A DNA stretch of 64,000 nt from JADKCL01 sp046329055 (GTDB taxonomy: Bacteria > Bacteroidota > Bacteroidia > J057 > JADKCL01). The notes under the pieces were generated by a model, which was not told the origin of the DNA, did not search any database, and was given only the letters and a program-made list of their open reading frames with translations. The DNA lies in NCBI GenBank assembly GCA_046329055.1, contig JAXLVK010000010.1, positions 22,041-86,040 of the forward strand, in the 5' to 3' direction. A program made the position numbers and the translations under genes. Positions 42,941-52,247 of the stretch are shown in pieces (the first letter of the stretch is position 1; the number at the start of each line of letters is the position of its first letter).

Positions 42941-45373
42941 TCAAGCTCCTTCGAGCACCTCGAAGCCCAGGCTTGGCAATGTGATGCGCAGCGGGTCGGC
43001 TTCGATTTTGCCGGTAGAGAAATGCATTTGGCTCATTTTCAGGATCGTCTCCACATCCTCAGAACTTGGGAATTGGAAGGAGGCTTCCTTGGGGCCGAGG
43101 TTGGCAACGAGCCAGAGGGGTGAGCTGAGATATTGCCGCTTCATGGCGACGACATTGCCTTGGACGAAGACTTCGGTGCTGCCATAGAGTGTCGCCATAC
43201 TGCTTTTGCGGATTTGGGCGAGCTTGCTTACGATGGCCTTGGTGGATGCCTCCTCCGGCGTCAATCCGCTGAATTTCATGTCCCTGCGGTTGTCGGGGTC
43301 GCCCGCGCCCACCATGCCGATCTCGTCGCCATAATAGATCACTGGGACGCCGGGGCCCATCAGCAGCCAAGCCTGGAGCAACTGCAAGCGTTTGAAGCCA
43401 TCAAGATTCTTGATCTGCACGTCTCGGTTCCATCCCGCCTCCTTGGGATCCTCGCTGCCGCTGATCGCCTCTCCGGCGTAGCTGATGAAGCGCGGCATGT
43501 CATGGTTGCCCGTGATATTGCCCATGAGGCTGTGGCTGCCGTAGGCTGTCTCGCTGGCTTGCAGGCTTTCGGGGAGGCGTTGGAGCATTTTTTCCGTCCC
43601 GCCAAATACGCCTTTGAGCGTCCAATAGTAGTTGAAGTCGAATTGCGCGTCGAGCAAGCCGGACCCCACATACGACCCGATCAATTCCCGGCTGCCAAAT
43701 GTCTCACCGATTTGGTAGAGCTGTCGGTCATGCGGGATCATGTACTTGGCCTTGATCTTTTGGGTGAGCCGCCGCCAGAAATGCGTGGGAATATGCTTGG
43801 TCGCGTCCTGCCGGAATCCATCCAATCCAAATTGCTCCACCCAATAAAGCGCGGAATCGCTTTGGAACTCGACGACCTCCGGCTTGGAGTAATCCAGGCT
43901 CGGCATGAAGGTGTCGAACCAAGTCCCAATCCGGTGCGTGTCCCAAAGCCGGACATTCAGCACGCTGTCCTTGAGGTAAAGCTCCGTCTTCCAATCCGGA
44001 TGCGCCTTGATCATGGGGTGCTCCTCGTGGAGGTGGTTCGCGACGTAGTCGAGGATGACTTTGATGCCGTGCTCGTGCGCCTCCTTCACCAGGTCTTTCA
44101 ATTCCTGATCCGTCCCAAAGCGGTGATCCACATGCCTGCTCGACACCGGCCAATAACCATGGTAGCCTGAGAACCACCTGCGCGGCTCGGGGTATTCCTG
44201 GTAGGCACCTTCCGGATTTTGCACGATCGGCGAAATCCAAAGCATATTGATGCCGAGGGAGTCGAAGTAGCCGTCCTTGATCTTCTGCCGAATGCCCGCG
44301 AGGTCACCGCCATGGAAGTTGGCTTTGGGATCGACTCGGGGGTCGTTGAGGGGAGCGTCGTTGGCTTTGTCGCCATTGAGGAAGCGGTCCACCATCATGA
44401 AATAAATGGTATTGGACTGCGGATCGGGTTCGGTGAGGCCACGGACATCATGGACGACCTTGCCCTCGCGGAGCGGAATGAGCAGGTCATTGGTCCAGAA
44501 GCGGTCGGTCTGCGCGAAAATGCGGATATGGCTTTGCTTGAGGGCGCGGGTGCATTGCGGGATCTTGAAGGACAATGCCTGCGTCTTGGGGTCGAGGTGG
44601 GCCTCCGAAGGTGCCATGCGTTCATTTTCCCAGAAGACAAATACATCCTCCGATTTGAATGGCACCAAACCGCTGTCCGTCCGCATGGGCAGGATATGCA
44701 GCTCCTCCGAGGCCGTGGAGCCGCAACGCAGCCGCACCGCGTCCACGGAGCGACCTAGGCCCTCACCCACTAGCAACTCCGAGTTCCATCCTCCAATGCC
44801 ATTTTCCACTTTCACCGGATTGCCTGGGTCGAGCATCCAAGCCCCATCCACCACGATTTGGTATTGGTAGCGTCCGGGATTGAGGAGGAAGTGCGCCTGC
44901 CATTTCCCGTCCAAGAGTTGCATGGGGCTGTTCGCCGGATTCCAACCATTGATCTCGCCTGCGACCTGGACTTGGGAAAAGGTCTTGCCTTTCGGGTCAA
45001 AGGTCACCGCGACATCCACTTCTCGCGCGCGGCGCACCAGGATGTTGTATTGCTGCTTGCCGAACCAGAGGTCAAGGGTGCTGAGCCATGGCAGCGCGTC
45101 GTCCTTGCCGTGGGTCACGATCCGCTTCGTTGCCTTGTCCGCCGTCCATTTGACATGGCTGTCCATGTGGATGCTGTCCGGCCATTCGCCATTGGGGAAA
45201 TAATCCTCCATGAAAATCTCCGTGCTGTCGATCCCCAACTGAATGGGCGAAAACAGGCCGATGGAGGCTGGGAGGGGCTTCGTTTCGGTCGTGGTGGTTT
45301 CCGTCTTGGAGCCACAAGCCGCGAGGAAGAGGACCCAAATGGCGAGAAGAGAAAGGCGCAGGCGATGCTTCAT
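42941..45373 (-). CDS. GH13 alpha-amylase-family lipoprotein
   Basis: An 810-residue protein. The lipobox L-F-L-A-A-C-G places it on a membrane surface. Residues ~125-190 resemble a CBM48/E-set glycogen-binding module (V-A-G-E-I-N-G-W-N-P ... G-R-Y-Q-Y-Q-I-V-V-D-G). The catalytic barrel covers ~325-730 with the four conserved blocks: D-Y-V-A-N-H, G-F-R-Q-D523-A (nucleophile), I-G-E557-T (acid/base) and T-G-N-H-D625. It cleaves or transfers alpha-glucans, probably outside the cell or in the periplasm as a starch/maltodextrin-degrading step; neopullulanase- or cyclomaltodextrinase-like activity is possible. No SusC/SusD genes are nearby. Start ATG 45373. Confidence 0.92.
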   Translation of the reverse strand: MKHRLRLSLLAIWVLFLAACGSKTETTTTETKPLPASIGLFSPIQLGIDSTEIFMEDYFPNGEWPDSIHMDSHVKWTADKATKRIVTHGKDDALPWLSTLDLWFGKQQYNILVRRAREVDVAVTFDPKGKTFSQVQVAGEINGWNPANSPMQLLDGKWQAHFLLNPGRYQYQIVVDGAWMLDPGNPVKVENGIGGWNSELLVGEGLGRSVDAVRLRCGSTASEELHILPMRTDSGLVPFKSEDVFVFWENERMAPSEAHLDPKTQALSFKIPQCTRALKQSHIRIFAQTDRFWTNDLLIPLREGKVVHDVRGLTEPDPQSNTIYFMMVDRFLNGDKANDAPLNDPRVDPKANFHGGDLAGIRQKIKDGYFDSLGINMLWISPIVQNPEGAYQEYPEPRRWFSGYHGYWPVSSRHVDHRFGTDQELKDLVKEAHEHGIKVILDYVANHLHEEHPMIKAHPDWKTELYLKDSVLNVRLWDTHRIGTWFDTFMPSLDYSKPEVVEFQSDSALYWVEQFGLDGFRQDATKHIPTHFWRRLTQKIKAKYMIPHDRQLYQIGETFGSRELIGSYVGSGLLDAQFDFNYYWTLKGVFGGTEKMLQRLPESLQASETAYGSHSLMGNITGNHDMPRFISYAGEAISGSEDPKEAGWNRDVQIKNLDGFKRLQLLQAWLLMGPGVPVIYYGDEIGMVGAGDPDNRRDMKFSGLTPEEASTKAIVSKLAQIRKSSMATLYGSTEVFVQGNVVAMKRQYLSSPLWLVANLGPKEASFQFPSSEDVETILKMSQMHFSTGKIEADPLRITLPSLGFEVLEGA

Positions 45374-45539
45374 GCCGGGAATTTACGAATCGCCAATGCC
45401 TGCGGCAAATTTGAGGGCGACGGGGTGAGGTAGTCGCGGCGGTTCAGTGCCACTGCGATGACCGGATCAAGGATCCACCCTCACCCAAGGCCAAAGTATC
45501 GGCTTCCTTGGCCACGGCTTGGAGCAACCGCTTGCGCGG

Positions 45540-45870
45540 CAACATATCCGACCGGGCTTGGCGCCGCTGGCGCAGGTCCTTTCGTCCCACCCATCCAATC
45601 CGTCCTTCCTCCAAGGCTGCCGCCGGGGCAATTGGTCGGCAGAACCGGCACCAAGGTGGCCATGAAATCGGGGCAATGGCGGACTTTTTTCGGCTGGAAA
45701 GGAAAATTTCCGCCGAAAAAAGTCCGCCACCACCCCGATTGCAAGGCCATTCCCGCGCCGTCCCTGCCAACCAACAACCCCGGCAGCGGACAGGTACAAT
45801 GAAGGACAGATTGGATGGAAACGAAAGGAATGAGGAGCTGGCAAGGCTGCTTCTCCAAGCCCAATCGGAA
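45540..45870. repeat. Large imperfect inverted duplication around a perfect hairpin
   Basis: The centre is a perfect 17-bp pair, 45678-45694 (GGCGGACTTTTTTCGGC) and 45712-45728, around a 17-nt loop that pairs partly itself. Outward, both flanks keep matching as reverse complements with gaps: GCCCCGATT / ACCCCGATT, CTGCCGACCAA / CTGCCAACCAA, CCCCGGC(G/A)GC, AAGGAC(G/A)GATTGGATG and ACGAAAGGA. The right arm holds the start of a small gene; the left arm holds a decayed copy of the same coding text on the minus strand. Confidence 0.7.
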
Positions 45871-45999
45871 ATGCTGGCGGCGAGCAGCAAGCAGCTCTAT
45901 CACCAAGCCAAGGCCAATGCGGCAGCCAAGGAAGTGGCCGCTTGGGCGGAAATGGTGGGGTACCTGACCGGCCTGATGGAGGACGAAGAGCCGCCCTAG
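45799..45999 (+). CDS. Small helical protein
   Basis: A 66-residue frame from ATG 45799, predicted all helical: N-E-R-N-E-E-L-A-R-L-L-L-Q-A-Q-S-E-M-L, then K-Q-L-Y-H-Q-A-K-A-N-A-A-A-K-E-V-A-A-W-A-E-M-V-G-Y-L, ending in acidic D-E-E-P-P. The minus-strand left arm of the inverted duplication encodes L-R-Q-R-R-Q-A-R-S-D-M-L-P-R-K-R-L-L-Q-A in broken frames, i.e. a degenerate paralogue, which supports that the text was once under coding selection. No family is recognised. It lies 43 bp before the oxidoreductase gene. Confidence 0.5.
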   Translation: MKDRLDGNERNEELARLLLQAQSEMLAASSKQLYHQAKANAAAKEVAAWAEMVGYLTGLMEDEEPP

Positions 46000-46042
46000 G
46001 CTTTTCGTCTGGCAGAATTGGGGGAGCGTCCTATCTTGCGGG

Positions 46043-47182
46043 GTGGAAATTTTCGACATCGCCATCATTGGGGCCGGGCCTGCAGGAGCAGCTTGCGCCC
46101 TGGGATTGCGTGGGTCAATGCTGCGAGTGGCGCTGATTGACAAGGCGAACTTTCCACGGGACAAGGTCTGCGGGGATGCCATTCCTGCCCGGGCCATGCG
46201 CGTGTTGCGAGAGTTGGCGCCTGAGGCGGCTGTGCGCTTGAACGACTTGCCGATGAAAGAAGAGATGCTGGCCTGCACCGTGGTTTCGCCAGGCGGTAAG
46301 CGATTCACTTATGAGTTTGCCGTTCGGGGATATTGCATGCGGCGGATGGATTTTGATGCGTTTTTGGTGGATGAGGCTGCGAAGGTGCCGGAGGTGGAGC
46401 TGATGCAGGGAATGGCAGTGAAGGGCTTGGTTCGGGAAGATGGAATATGGCGGATCGAAGCCGACAAGGGCGAAATCCAAGCCCGAATGGTCATCGGGTG
46501 TGACGGCGCAAATGGGATCACATCCAAATTGTTGGGGGGCTTTGCATTGGATCCGAGGCATCATTGCGCGGCGGTGCGGCAATATTATGACGGCGTCGCT
46601 GATTTGGATCCGCAAGTCATGGAAATCCATCTGTTGCAGGATCGGTTGCCGGGATATTTGTGGATTTTTCCGGTGGGCGGTGGTGCCTGCAATGTCGGCT
46701 TCGGGATGCTGAGCGCGGACATCGCGAAGCGAAAACTGTCGTTGCGGAGCGAGTTGGGGGATATTGTGGCGGGGAGTGCGGGGTTGCGGGAGCGGTTCGC
46801 CGGGGCGCGGGCATTGGACAAGGTGCAGGGGTTTGGGTTGCCGCTGGGCAGCCGCTGGGTGACGATGTCGGGTGAGGGATTCCTGCTTTGTGGGGATGCG
46901 GCGTCCTTGATCGATCCGGCGACAGGGGAGGGGATTGGGAATGCGATGTGGAGCGGGCAGATTGCGGCGCGGTGCGCTTGGGGGGCAAGCATGCGGCGGG
47001 AATACAGCGCAGCGAGCTTGATAGGCTATTCGGAGGAGCTGAAGGCCAAACTCTATCCCGAGATGCGGCGCAAATATTGGGTGCAGCGGCTTGCTGCGGG
47101 GAGGCCCTGGCTGCTGGATTTTTTGATTGGGCGGGCTTCGCGGGGCGGGATAGTGGGAAGGCTGGCGCGAAAGTGGTTTTAG
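46043..47182 (+). CDS. FAD-dependent oxidoreductase, geranylgeranyl reductase type
   Basis: A 379-residue flavoprotein. The Rossmann signature I-I-G-A-G-P-A-G-A-A-C-A-L lies at ~8-20, then D-K-V-C-G-D-A-I-P-A-R-A, typical of the geranylgeranyl reductase/menaquinone-related group, C-D-G-A-N-G in the middle, and L-L-C-G-D-A-A-S-L-I-D-P-A-T-G-E-G-I-G-N-A at ~282-302 for FAD ribityl contact. The start is GTG 46043, which places the first strand correctly. Such enzymes reduce prenyl double bonds or act in quinone and lipid modification; the substrate is not evident from sequence or neighbours. Confidence 0.88.
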   Translation: MEIFDIAIIGAGPAGAACALGLRGSMLRVALIDKANFPRDKVCGDAIPARAMRVLRELAPEAAVRLNDLPMKEEMLACTVVSPGGKRFTYEFAVRGYCMRRMDFDAFLVDEAAKVPEVELMQGMAVKGLVREDGIWRIEADKGEIQARMVIGCDGANGITSKLLGGFALDPRHHCAAVRQYYDGVADLDPQVMEIHLLQDRLPGYLWIFPVGGGACNVGFGMLSADIAKRKLSLRSELGDIVAGSAGLRERFAGARALDKVQGFGLPLGSRWVTMSGEGFLLCGDAASLIDPATGEGIGNAMWSGQIAARCAWGASMRREYSAASLIGYSEELKAKLYPEMRRKYWVQRLAAGRPWLLDFLIGRASRGGIVGRLARKWF

Positions 47183-47263
47183 AACGCCTTGGATTGTCCC
47201 AGCCGTGTATCTGGTTTCAGAGACTTTTTGCTGGCATGCGGCCCACTCGAAGTGACAGTTTGG

Positions 47264-47866
47264 TCAATCCTTGATCTCCAAGCTACGCCACAGCAGTTTG
47301 GAGGCAACGCTGCGGTAGGGTGCCCACCGTTCTGCGTATTTCGCGAGGTCCTTGTTGCTGATGTCGGGGTCGAGGTTGTAATGCCGGATCATGGCATTGC
47401 GCAAGCCGAGGTCGAGGGGCGAAAACACATCTGCCCGGCCCAGCCCAAAGATCAAAAACATCTCCGCCGTCCATTTGCCGATGCCTTTCAGGGACGAGAG
47501 CCGCTTCACAACCTCCCGGTCTTCGAGTTTGTGCAAGTGTACAAATGTGTCCGGATCGTCGATGAAGGATTGCGCAAGCGAGCGAATGTAACCCGACTTC
47601 TGCGGCCCAATTCCAAATGTCCGGTAGGTCTCTGTGTCGATTTGCACCAATGTCGCCGGGTCAATCAGGTCAGCGCAATAGGCATTCAGCCGCGCAATCA
47701 CGGTGTCCGCAGCCTTGCTGGAAATGAGCTGACTGATGATGTTGTAAACCAAGCATTTGAAGTAATCATCCGTGCCGTCGAGGTGGACCTCCCCTGCGTG
47801 GGCGATGAATTTCTTCATCATCGGATCCGTCTTGCTGAGGTGCTTGAGGGCTTTTGGGACGCTCAT
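47264..47866 (-). CDS. DNA-3-methyladenine glycosylase II (AlkA-like)
   Basis: A 200-residue HhH-GPD protein. The helix-hairpin-helix L-K-G-I-G-K-W-T-A-E-M is at ~126-136, followed by F-G-L-G-R-A-D-V-F-S-P-L-D152-L-G-L-R, in which Asp152 is the expected catalytic residue. It lacks the extra N-terminal domain of E. coli AlkA, as do many short bacterial homologues, and has no Cys cluster for an iron-sulfur site. It removes alkylated bases to start base-excision repair. Its start lies 1 bp after the AMP nucleosidase stop, so the two are co-transcribed, though their functions are not obviously linked. Confidence 0.9.
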   Translation of the reverse strand: MSVPKALKHLSKTDPMMKKFIAHAGEVHLDGTDDYFKCLVYNIISQLISSKAADTVIARLNAYCADLIDPATLVQIDTETYRTFGIGPQKSGYIRSLAQSFIDDPDTFVHLHKLEDREVVKRLSSLKGIGKWTAEMFLIFGLGRADVFSPLDLGLRNAMIRHYNLDPDISNKDLAKYAERWAPYRSVASKLLWRSLEIKD

Positions 47867-47867
47867 C

Positions 47868-48641
47868 TTATTCGAATTTCAGGTGTTTCACCGACTCGCC
47901 TGAGTCCCGCAATTCGATCAGGGCATCGATCCCAATATTGAGGTGCTGGGTGACGTATTCGGCGGTGACCTTGCGGTCGCTTGCCTCAGTTTTCACACCC
48001 TCGGGGTCCATGGGATTGTCCGACACAAGCAAGAGCGCCCCATGCGGGATTTTGTTCACGAAACCAACAATGAATATTGTGGCGGTTTCCATGTCGATGC
48101 CCATTGCCCGGATCTTGCGCAGGTAATCCTTGAAGGCTTCATCATGCTCCCATACCCGTCGATTGGTGGTATAGACCGTGCCGGTCAGGTAATCGCGTTC
48201 ATACTTCCGGATCACGTGGGAGACCGCCATTTGCAAGCGGAAACTGGGCAAGGCGGGCACCTCGCGTACCATGTAGTCGTTGCTAGTGCCCTCGCCACGG
48301 ATGGCCGCGATGGGCAGGATGAGGTCACCGATTTGGGTGTTCTTTTTGAGGCCGCCGCATTTGCCTAGGAACAATGCCGCAGCAGGCGTGATCGCCGAAA
48401 GCAGGTCCATCACCGTCGCCGCCATGGCGCTGCCCATCCCAAAGTTGATGATCGTGATGTCCTGCGCCGTCGCTGTCTGCATCGCGCGGTCGCGTCCCTT
48501 CACCTCCACGCCAAACTTCTGCGCGAACAACTCCACATAGTTGATGAAATTCGTGAGCAAGATATACCTCCCGAACTCGTTCAGCGCCGTGCCCGTGTAG
48601 CGAGGCAGCCAGTTTTCTACGATCTCAGCTTTGGTTTCCAT
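47868..48641 (-). CDS. amn: AMP nucleosidase
   Basis: 257 residues from ATG 48641 (M-E-T-K-A-E-I-V-E-N-W-L-P-R-Y-T-G), the length of the short Bacteroidota form without the N-terminal regulatory domain of E. coli Amn. The PNP/UDP-like phosphorylase fold shows I-I-N-F-G-M-G-S-A-M-A and G-K-C-G-G-L-K. Near the C terminus G-I-D-M-E-T-A-T fits the purine/ribose-binding M-E motif, and S-D-N-P follows. It hydrolyses AMP to adenine and ribose 5-phosphate, adjusting the adenylate pool. An extension upstream to 48788 is open but polar and rejected. Confidence 0.92.
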   Translation of the reverse strand: METKAEIVENWLPRYTGTALNEFGRYILLTNFINYVELFAQKFGVEVKGRDRAMQTATAQDITIINFGMGSAMAATVMDLLSAITPAAALFLGKCGGLKKNTQIGDLILPIAAIRGEGTSNDYMVREVPALPSFRLQMAVSHVIRKYERDYLTGTVYTTNRRVWEHDEAFKDYLRKIRAMGIDMETATIFIVGFVNKIPHGALLLVSDNPMDPEGVKTEASDRKVTAEYVTQHLNIGIDALIELRDSGESVKHLKFE

Positions 48642-48688
48642 AAGGTGGTAAAGATAGGGGAAGGCTGGCATTTTGTTAACTTGGACGG

Positions 48689-49942
48689 ATGAAACAATGG
48701 CTCCTCGGCATGTTCGCGTGTGCTTTCCTGGCAGTGGCGCAGCCCCTTCCCGCACAGTGGACCAACCTCGGCACCCAAAGCCTGCCACTCGTGATGACGG
48801 GCGACTACCACGGCATTCGCGCTGCCCATGTGCAGGGTTCGACCCCCGGTAGCGGAACGACTTGGCGGTTTTTCGGGACCAATGACGATTGGGTGACGCT
48901 GGATTGGCGGGCGACAGGTGGGGGAAATGAACCGGGTTGCTGCGTGGTGGAGCACCTGCTTTTCCGCGATGAGGACCGGGGATTCAATGTGACGCGCACG
49001 GCAACAGGGCTGCAGGTGAATCGGACGGAGGACAAGGGGTTCACTTGGGAGGCCATGGGGGAGGTGTCGGGGATTTCCATCGATTCCGCTGCCGACTTGT
49101 GCTCCACTCGCGATACCGTGGCTTATGTCATTGGGAATGAGGATGGATTTGTGAACCACGCTGCGGTATTGCGCTATACTCCGGCGACGCGGCGGGTCAT
49201 CTTTTCCAGCACGGCGCACGATGGGGCAGAGGGCAGGGTAATGTTCCTGAACGACAGCCTGGGATTCATTTCGGCATTGCATACCAGCGGCATCTACCAA
49301 CTCCTCCGCACCACAAATGGGGGCCTGAGCTGGTCCACGAGGCTGCAAGTCGCGATCGGAACCCTGCATGCCATCCAGTTTGTCACGCCGCAGATAGGTT
49401 TCGTGGCGGGGGAAAGCGGCGTGCTGTACAAGACGACCGATGCCGGATTCACTTGGAACAGCCTCGCCGCCAATGGCCCCGTGGACATCTACGACATCGA
49501 TTTTCTGGATGAACAAACCGGTTACCTTGCTTGCGGGGCGGGCTTGGTCCTGCGCACCATTGACGGAGGGAATATTTGGTTTTCCGACGAGATCGACTCA
49601 AGCCAGACATTCACCTACGTGAAGGCGATTTCGGCGGACATCGCGTATGTGCTCGGCCGGGACTCCGTGCTGTACAAGCGCAACTATGTGGTGGGGCAGG
49701 AGGATGCCGAAAGTGAATCCGTGCAGCTCACATTGTTTCCGAATCCCGCCACTGATCGCGTTGCCATCGGGCTTGGATCGGGTGATCGGCTGCGTTCCTG
49801 GCGAATGCTGGACATGCAAGGCCGCATCGTGATGACGGGAAATGAACTGGAGTTGCATGTCGCTCAACTGCCCGCCGCACTGTATTCCTTGCAGGTCGTG
49901 ACTGCCAAGGGGGTGGTGACAAGGCTCCTTCGCGTGGATTGA
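48689..49942 (+). CDS. Secreted Ycf48-like beta-propeller protein with T9SS sorting domain
   Basis: A 417-residue protein with a signal peptide (L-L-G-M-F-A-C-A-F-L-A-V-A-Q-P-L-P-A-Q). Several BNR/Ycf48-type repeats follow, each with T-x-D-x-G-x-T-W or similar: T-E-D-K-G-F-T-W, T-T-N-G-G-L-S-W, T-T-D-A-G-F-T-W and T-I-D-G-G-N-I-W, together with G-F-V-A-G-E-S-G-V-L-Y-K-T. The C-terminal sorting domain is L-F-P-N-P-A-T-D ... A-L-Y-S-L-Q-V. Such propellers are common among T9SS cargo and probably bind cell-surface or matrix partners. It is divergent to amn (47 bp) and convergent to the next T9SS gene. Confidence 0.87.
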   Translation: MKQWLLGMFACAFLAVAQPLPAQWTNLGTQSLPLVMTGDYHGIRAAHVQGSTPGSGTTWRFFGTNDDWVTLDWRATGGGNEPGCCVVEHLLFRDEDRGFNVTRTATGLQVNRTEDKGFTWEAMGEVSGISIDSAADLCSTRDTVAYVIGNEDGFVNHAAVLRYTPATRRVIFSSTAHDGAEGRVMFLNDSLGFISALHTSGIYQLLRTTNGGLSWSTRLQVAIGTLHAIQFVTPQIGFVAGESGVLYKTTDAGFTWNSLAANGPVDIYDIDFLDEQTGYLACGAGLVLRTIDGGNIWFSDEIDSSQTFTYVKAISADIAYVLGRDSVLYKRNYVVGQEDAESESVQLTLFPNPATDRVAIGLGSGDRLRSWRMLDMQGRIVMTGNELELHVAQLPAALYSLQVVTAKGVVTRLLRVD

Positions 49943-49985
49943 CGAGCCGGACGGGGAAAAGGATTCGCCGATTGCTGCAAAAAGA

Positions 49986-50016
49986 CAGAGGCCGCCCATT
50001 GTGGGGGCGACCTCTG
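49986..50016. terminator. Bidirectional terminator-like hairpin
   Basis: CAGAGGCCGCCC (49986-49997) and GGGCGACCTCTG (50005-50016) pair at 11 of 12 positions around a 7-nt loop. It sits between the convergent genes ending at 49942 and 50045. The A-run before it (49979-49983) gives a T-run on the minus strand. Confidence 0.75.
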
Positions 50017-50044
50017 AGAGAAATGTTGACGAGTTCAGTAACCG

Positions 50045-51745
50045 TTAGCGCACAAGCACCTTTTGAGTTCCGGCGGTCAAGCCTGCGGCCTCATAGCGGA
50101 GGAAGTAGATCCCCGTGCTGAGTTGGCTGGCATCGATGCGGTGCTCACCTGCGGCGAGGCTCAATTGGTTGAGGACGCGGCCTTGCATGTCGATCAGGCT
50201 CAGACTCATGCTGCCCTGGAGGTCAGCAGGCACGCGGGCGATGATCTGCTTGGAAGCATCGGAATAGGTGAAGCTGGGTTGGGTAGCATCAAGCTGCACC
50301 GCAGTGGACATGGTGGTCTTGCCATTGCCGCCGCCGCCGCCATCGCATTGCGGGAATGCCACGTGGACAGGATTGTCATTGGCGATCTGGGTTTGGCCGA
50401 GTTGGCGTGCGATTTCTACATCCACAGGATCCAGTGGCCAGGGGGCAAGGCCCGGACCCTGCTGGTTGAAATTCGTTGTGCAGGGCGTTTGGCCGTTCAC
50501 ATTGGACCTGATCAGCCAGAATGCAACAGGCGTGGGCCAGATAGGCCATGCGGCATCGCCAGCAGCAGGCCGGAAATTGCCACCAAAGACATATCCATTC
50601 AGCCCAGCGGAGAAGTCGAGGTCCACCAAGTTGGTCGAGGTGTTGGGGAAGAACAGGCCCGTGGTTTCGTATTCGTTGAATTGCGCGGCATTCAATGCGG
50701 CATTCACCCCCAAGGTGTATCCGTAAGAACGCCCGATGGCAAATGAACCTGAGAGCAAGTAGGACTGACCGTCGGTATCGATTCCTTCCACATTGAATGC
50801 GTTGGAATTGAAGAAGGCCCCTCCTCCAGGGAAGTAGTTGCCATTCAAATAACCGCCAGCATTGTTGACCTCCAAGACTCCGGGATAGACTGCTCCGGCA
50901 CCGTTGTTGTACTCCAAGCCGATCGCCCAGTTTGCTCCACCAATGGCCCGAACCAGGGCTTTGCCAATGATGTCATAGGCGCATTGCGGATCGTAATGTA
51001 CTTTCACCCAGTTGGAAACACCAGTGTTGGCGTTGATCCTGAGGACCAGGACTCCCGTCTTGCAACCGATCACATCTGCCCTGCCAGCCACCGTGAGGCT
51101 GGGTTGCAATACTCCATTTACCCAAGCGATCTCATGTCCAATGGTGGTGCCGTATTGTGCCGCGGGAAGGTCGTATTCCCTGTACCAGTTGAGCCCACCT
51201 GCAGCTTCGGTTAGGCTAACTGCGGCCACATTGGGGTTCGCGCCATTGGGTGTGGTATTTCCAGTGAGATAGACATTGTTCCCAGCTATGAGGTTCGAGC
51301 AGACGATGTCCCGACCGCAAAAGTTGGGAATCCTCGTCCTCCAATTGATGACGGTTCCGGCCTGATTGGTGGAAACCACTTCAGTGGCGCGGTTGGTCGC
51401 ATCATAAAAGCAAGCGATCACATTGAGCCCAGGCGAGGTGCAGATGGCCATGCCGTCCACGGTTGCCCCAGCGATGTTGAAACGCCTGAAATTGAGGGGT
51501 GCGCCATTCGCGTCCTTGTACGCAATGACCCCCCTTGGCGGAGCTTGATTGTCCGAGCCCACGGTGACGATGGAGGTCGCATTGGCAGGTTGATTTTCAA
51601 TGACCTTCACATCCTTGTAAATGCCAGCTCCATTGGCTCCGCCGGGGATGACGTAGGAGTAAAGATTCTGGAATTGCGCCTGTGTCGCGGTCGCGAATAG
51701 GCACAAGAAGGCTAGGGCAAAACTTTGCCGAATAGAATTTCCCAT
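50045..51745 (-). CDS. Secreted T9SS cargo protein of unknown function
   Basis: 566 residues from ATG 51745 (M-G-N-S-I-R-Q-S-F-A-L-A-F-L-C-L-F-A-T-A-T-Q-A-Q), a signal peptide; a TTG four codons upstream is a weaker start. The body is Asn/Gly-rich and beta-propeller-like (T-E-A-A-G-G-L-N-W-Y-R-E-Y; V-L-E-V-N-N-A-G-G), similar to secreted Bacteroidota proteins without assigned function. The C-terminal ~80 residues (Q-P-S-F-T-Y-S-D-A-S-K-Q ... S-T-G-I-Y-F-L-R-Y) have the shape of a type A sorting domain but lack the usual P-N-P near its start. Attachment to the surface by T9SS is likely. Confidence 0.8.
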   Translation of the reverse strand: MGNSIRQSFALAFLCLFATATQAQFQNLYSYVIPGGANGAGIYKDVKVIENQPANATSIVTVGSDNQAPPRGVIAYKDANGAPLNFRRFNIAGATVDGMAICTSPGLNVIACFYDATNRATEVVSTNQAGTVINWRTRIPNFCGRDIVCSNLIAGNNVYLTGNTTPNGANPNVAAVSLTEAAGGLNWYREYDLPAAQYGTTIGHEIAWVNGVLQPSLTVAGRADVIGCKTGVLVLRINANTGVSNWVKVHYDPQCAYDIIGKALVRAIGGANWAIGLEYNNGAGAVYPGVLEVNNAGGYLNGNYFPGGGAFFNSNAFNVEGIDTDGQSYLLSGSFAIGRSYGYTLGVNAALNAAQFNEYETTGLFFPNTSTNLVDLDFSAGLNGYVFGGNFRPAAGDAAWPIWPTPVAFWLIRSNVNGQTPCTTNFNQQGPGLAPWPLDPVDVEIARQLGQTQIANDNPVHVAFPQCDGGGGGNGKTTMSTAVQLDATQPSFTYSDASKQIIARVPADLQGSMSLSLIDMQGRVLNQLSLAAGEHRIDASQLSTGIYFLRYEAAGLTAGTQKVLVR

Positions 51746-51947
51746 GATGATTTTCAATTAATGATGTAAAAAAACTCTCTGTTGCGCCCCCAATCGGGGC
51801 GGCCGCTGATGATAGACTGCCTCAGCTCGGCCCGGGACACGTGCCTTGGCAGTGGTATAATACACTGATGATTTACTTACTTATACCTGAACGCGCCGCG
51901 CTCGTCATCTTCTTATGCTGAGGGCAAGGTGAGCATGCAGCTCCTGC

Positions 51948-52247
51948 CTATCCCTCGTGAACCAGCAAATCGCCGTCCTTGAGACTGAAGAAAAAGACCT
52001 TCCTAGAGCCGCTGTAGTTCGCGCCATCCGCATTGGACACCGTCCAGTACAGGTAGTCCACGTTCAACGACACATCCACAGGCTCCATGGATGTCACTAC
52101 AGGGATGTCCTTGGGCACGTCCGCGATCTTCAGGTCTATGATCACCACCGTTCCTATCTTGGGGGTGAACTCCATCTTCACTGCCCCCATGGTCATGATA
52201 TGATTACGATCCCCATGGGAATCCGCCACTGCGATTACTACTGCCAT
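51948..52247 (-). CDS. Small hypothetical protein
   Basis: A 99-residue frame starting at 52247 (M-A-V-V-I-A-V-A-D-S-H-G-D) without signal peptide, ending K-D-G-D-L-L-V-H-E-G. Alternating hydrophobic residues (G-T-V-V-I-I-D-L-K-I-A-D-V; V-D-V-S-L-N-V-D-Y-L-Y-W-T-V) suggest a small beta protein. No family is recognised. ATG codons also occur 17, 19 and 24 codons in, so the start is uncertain. It is isolated, with about 200 bp free on one side and 150 bp on the other. Confidence 0.5.
   Translation of the reverse strand: MAVVIAVADSHGDRNHIMTMGAVKMEFTPKIGTVVIIDLKIADVPKDIPVVTSMEPVDVSLNVDYLYWTVSNADGANYSGSRKVFFFSLKDGDLLVHEG

Noticed and set aside
45444..45890. Minus-strand frame in the inverted duplication as a second small gene
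   Set aside because: It resembles the right-arm protein only in one stretch and needs a frame change; treated as a decayed copy.
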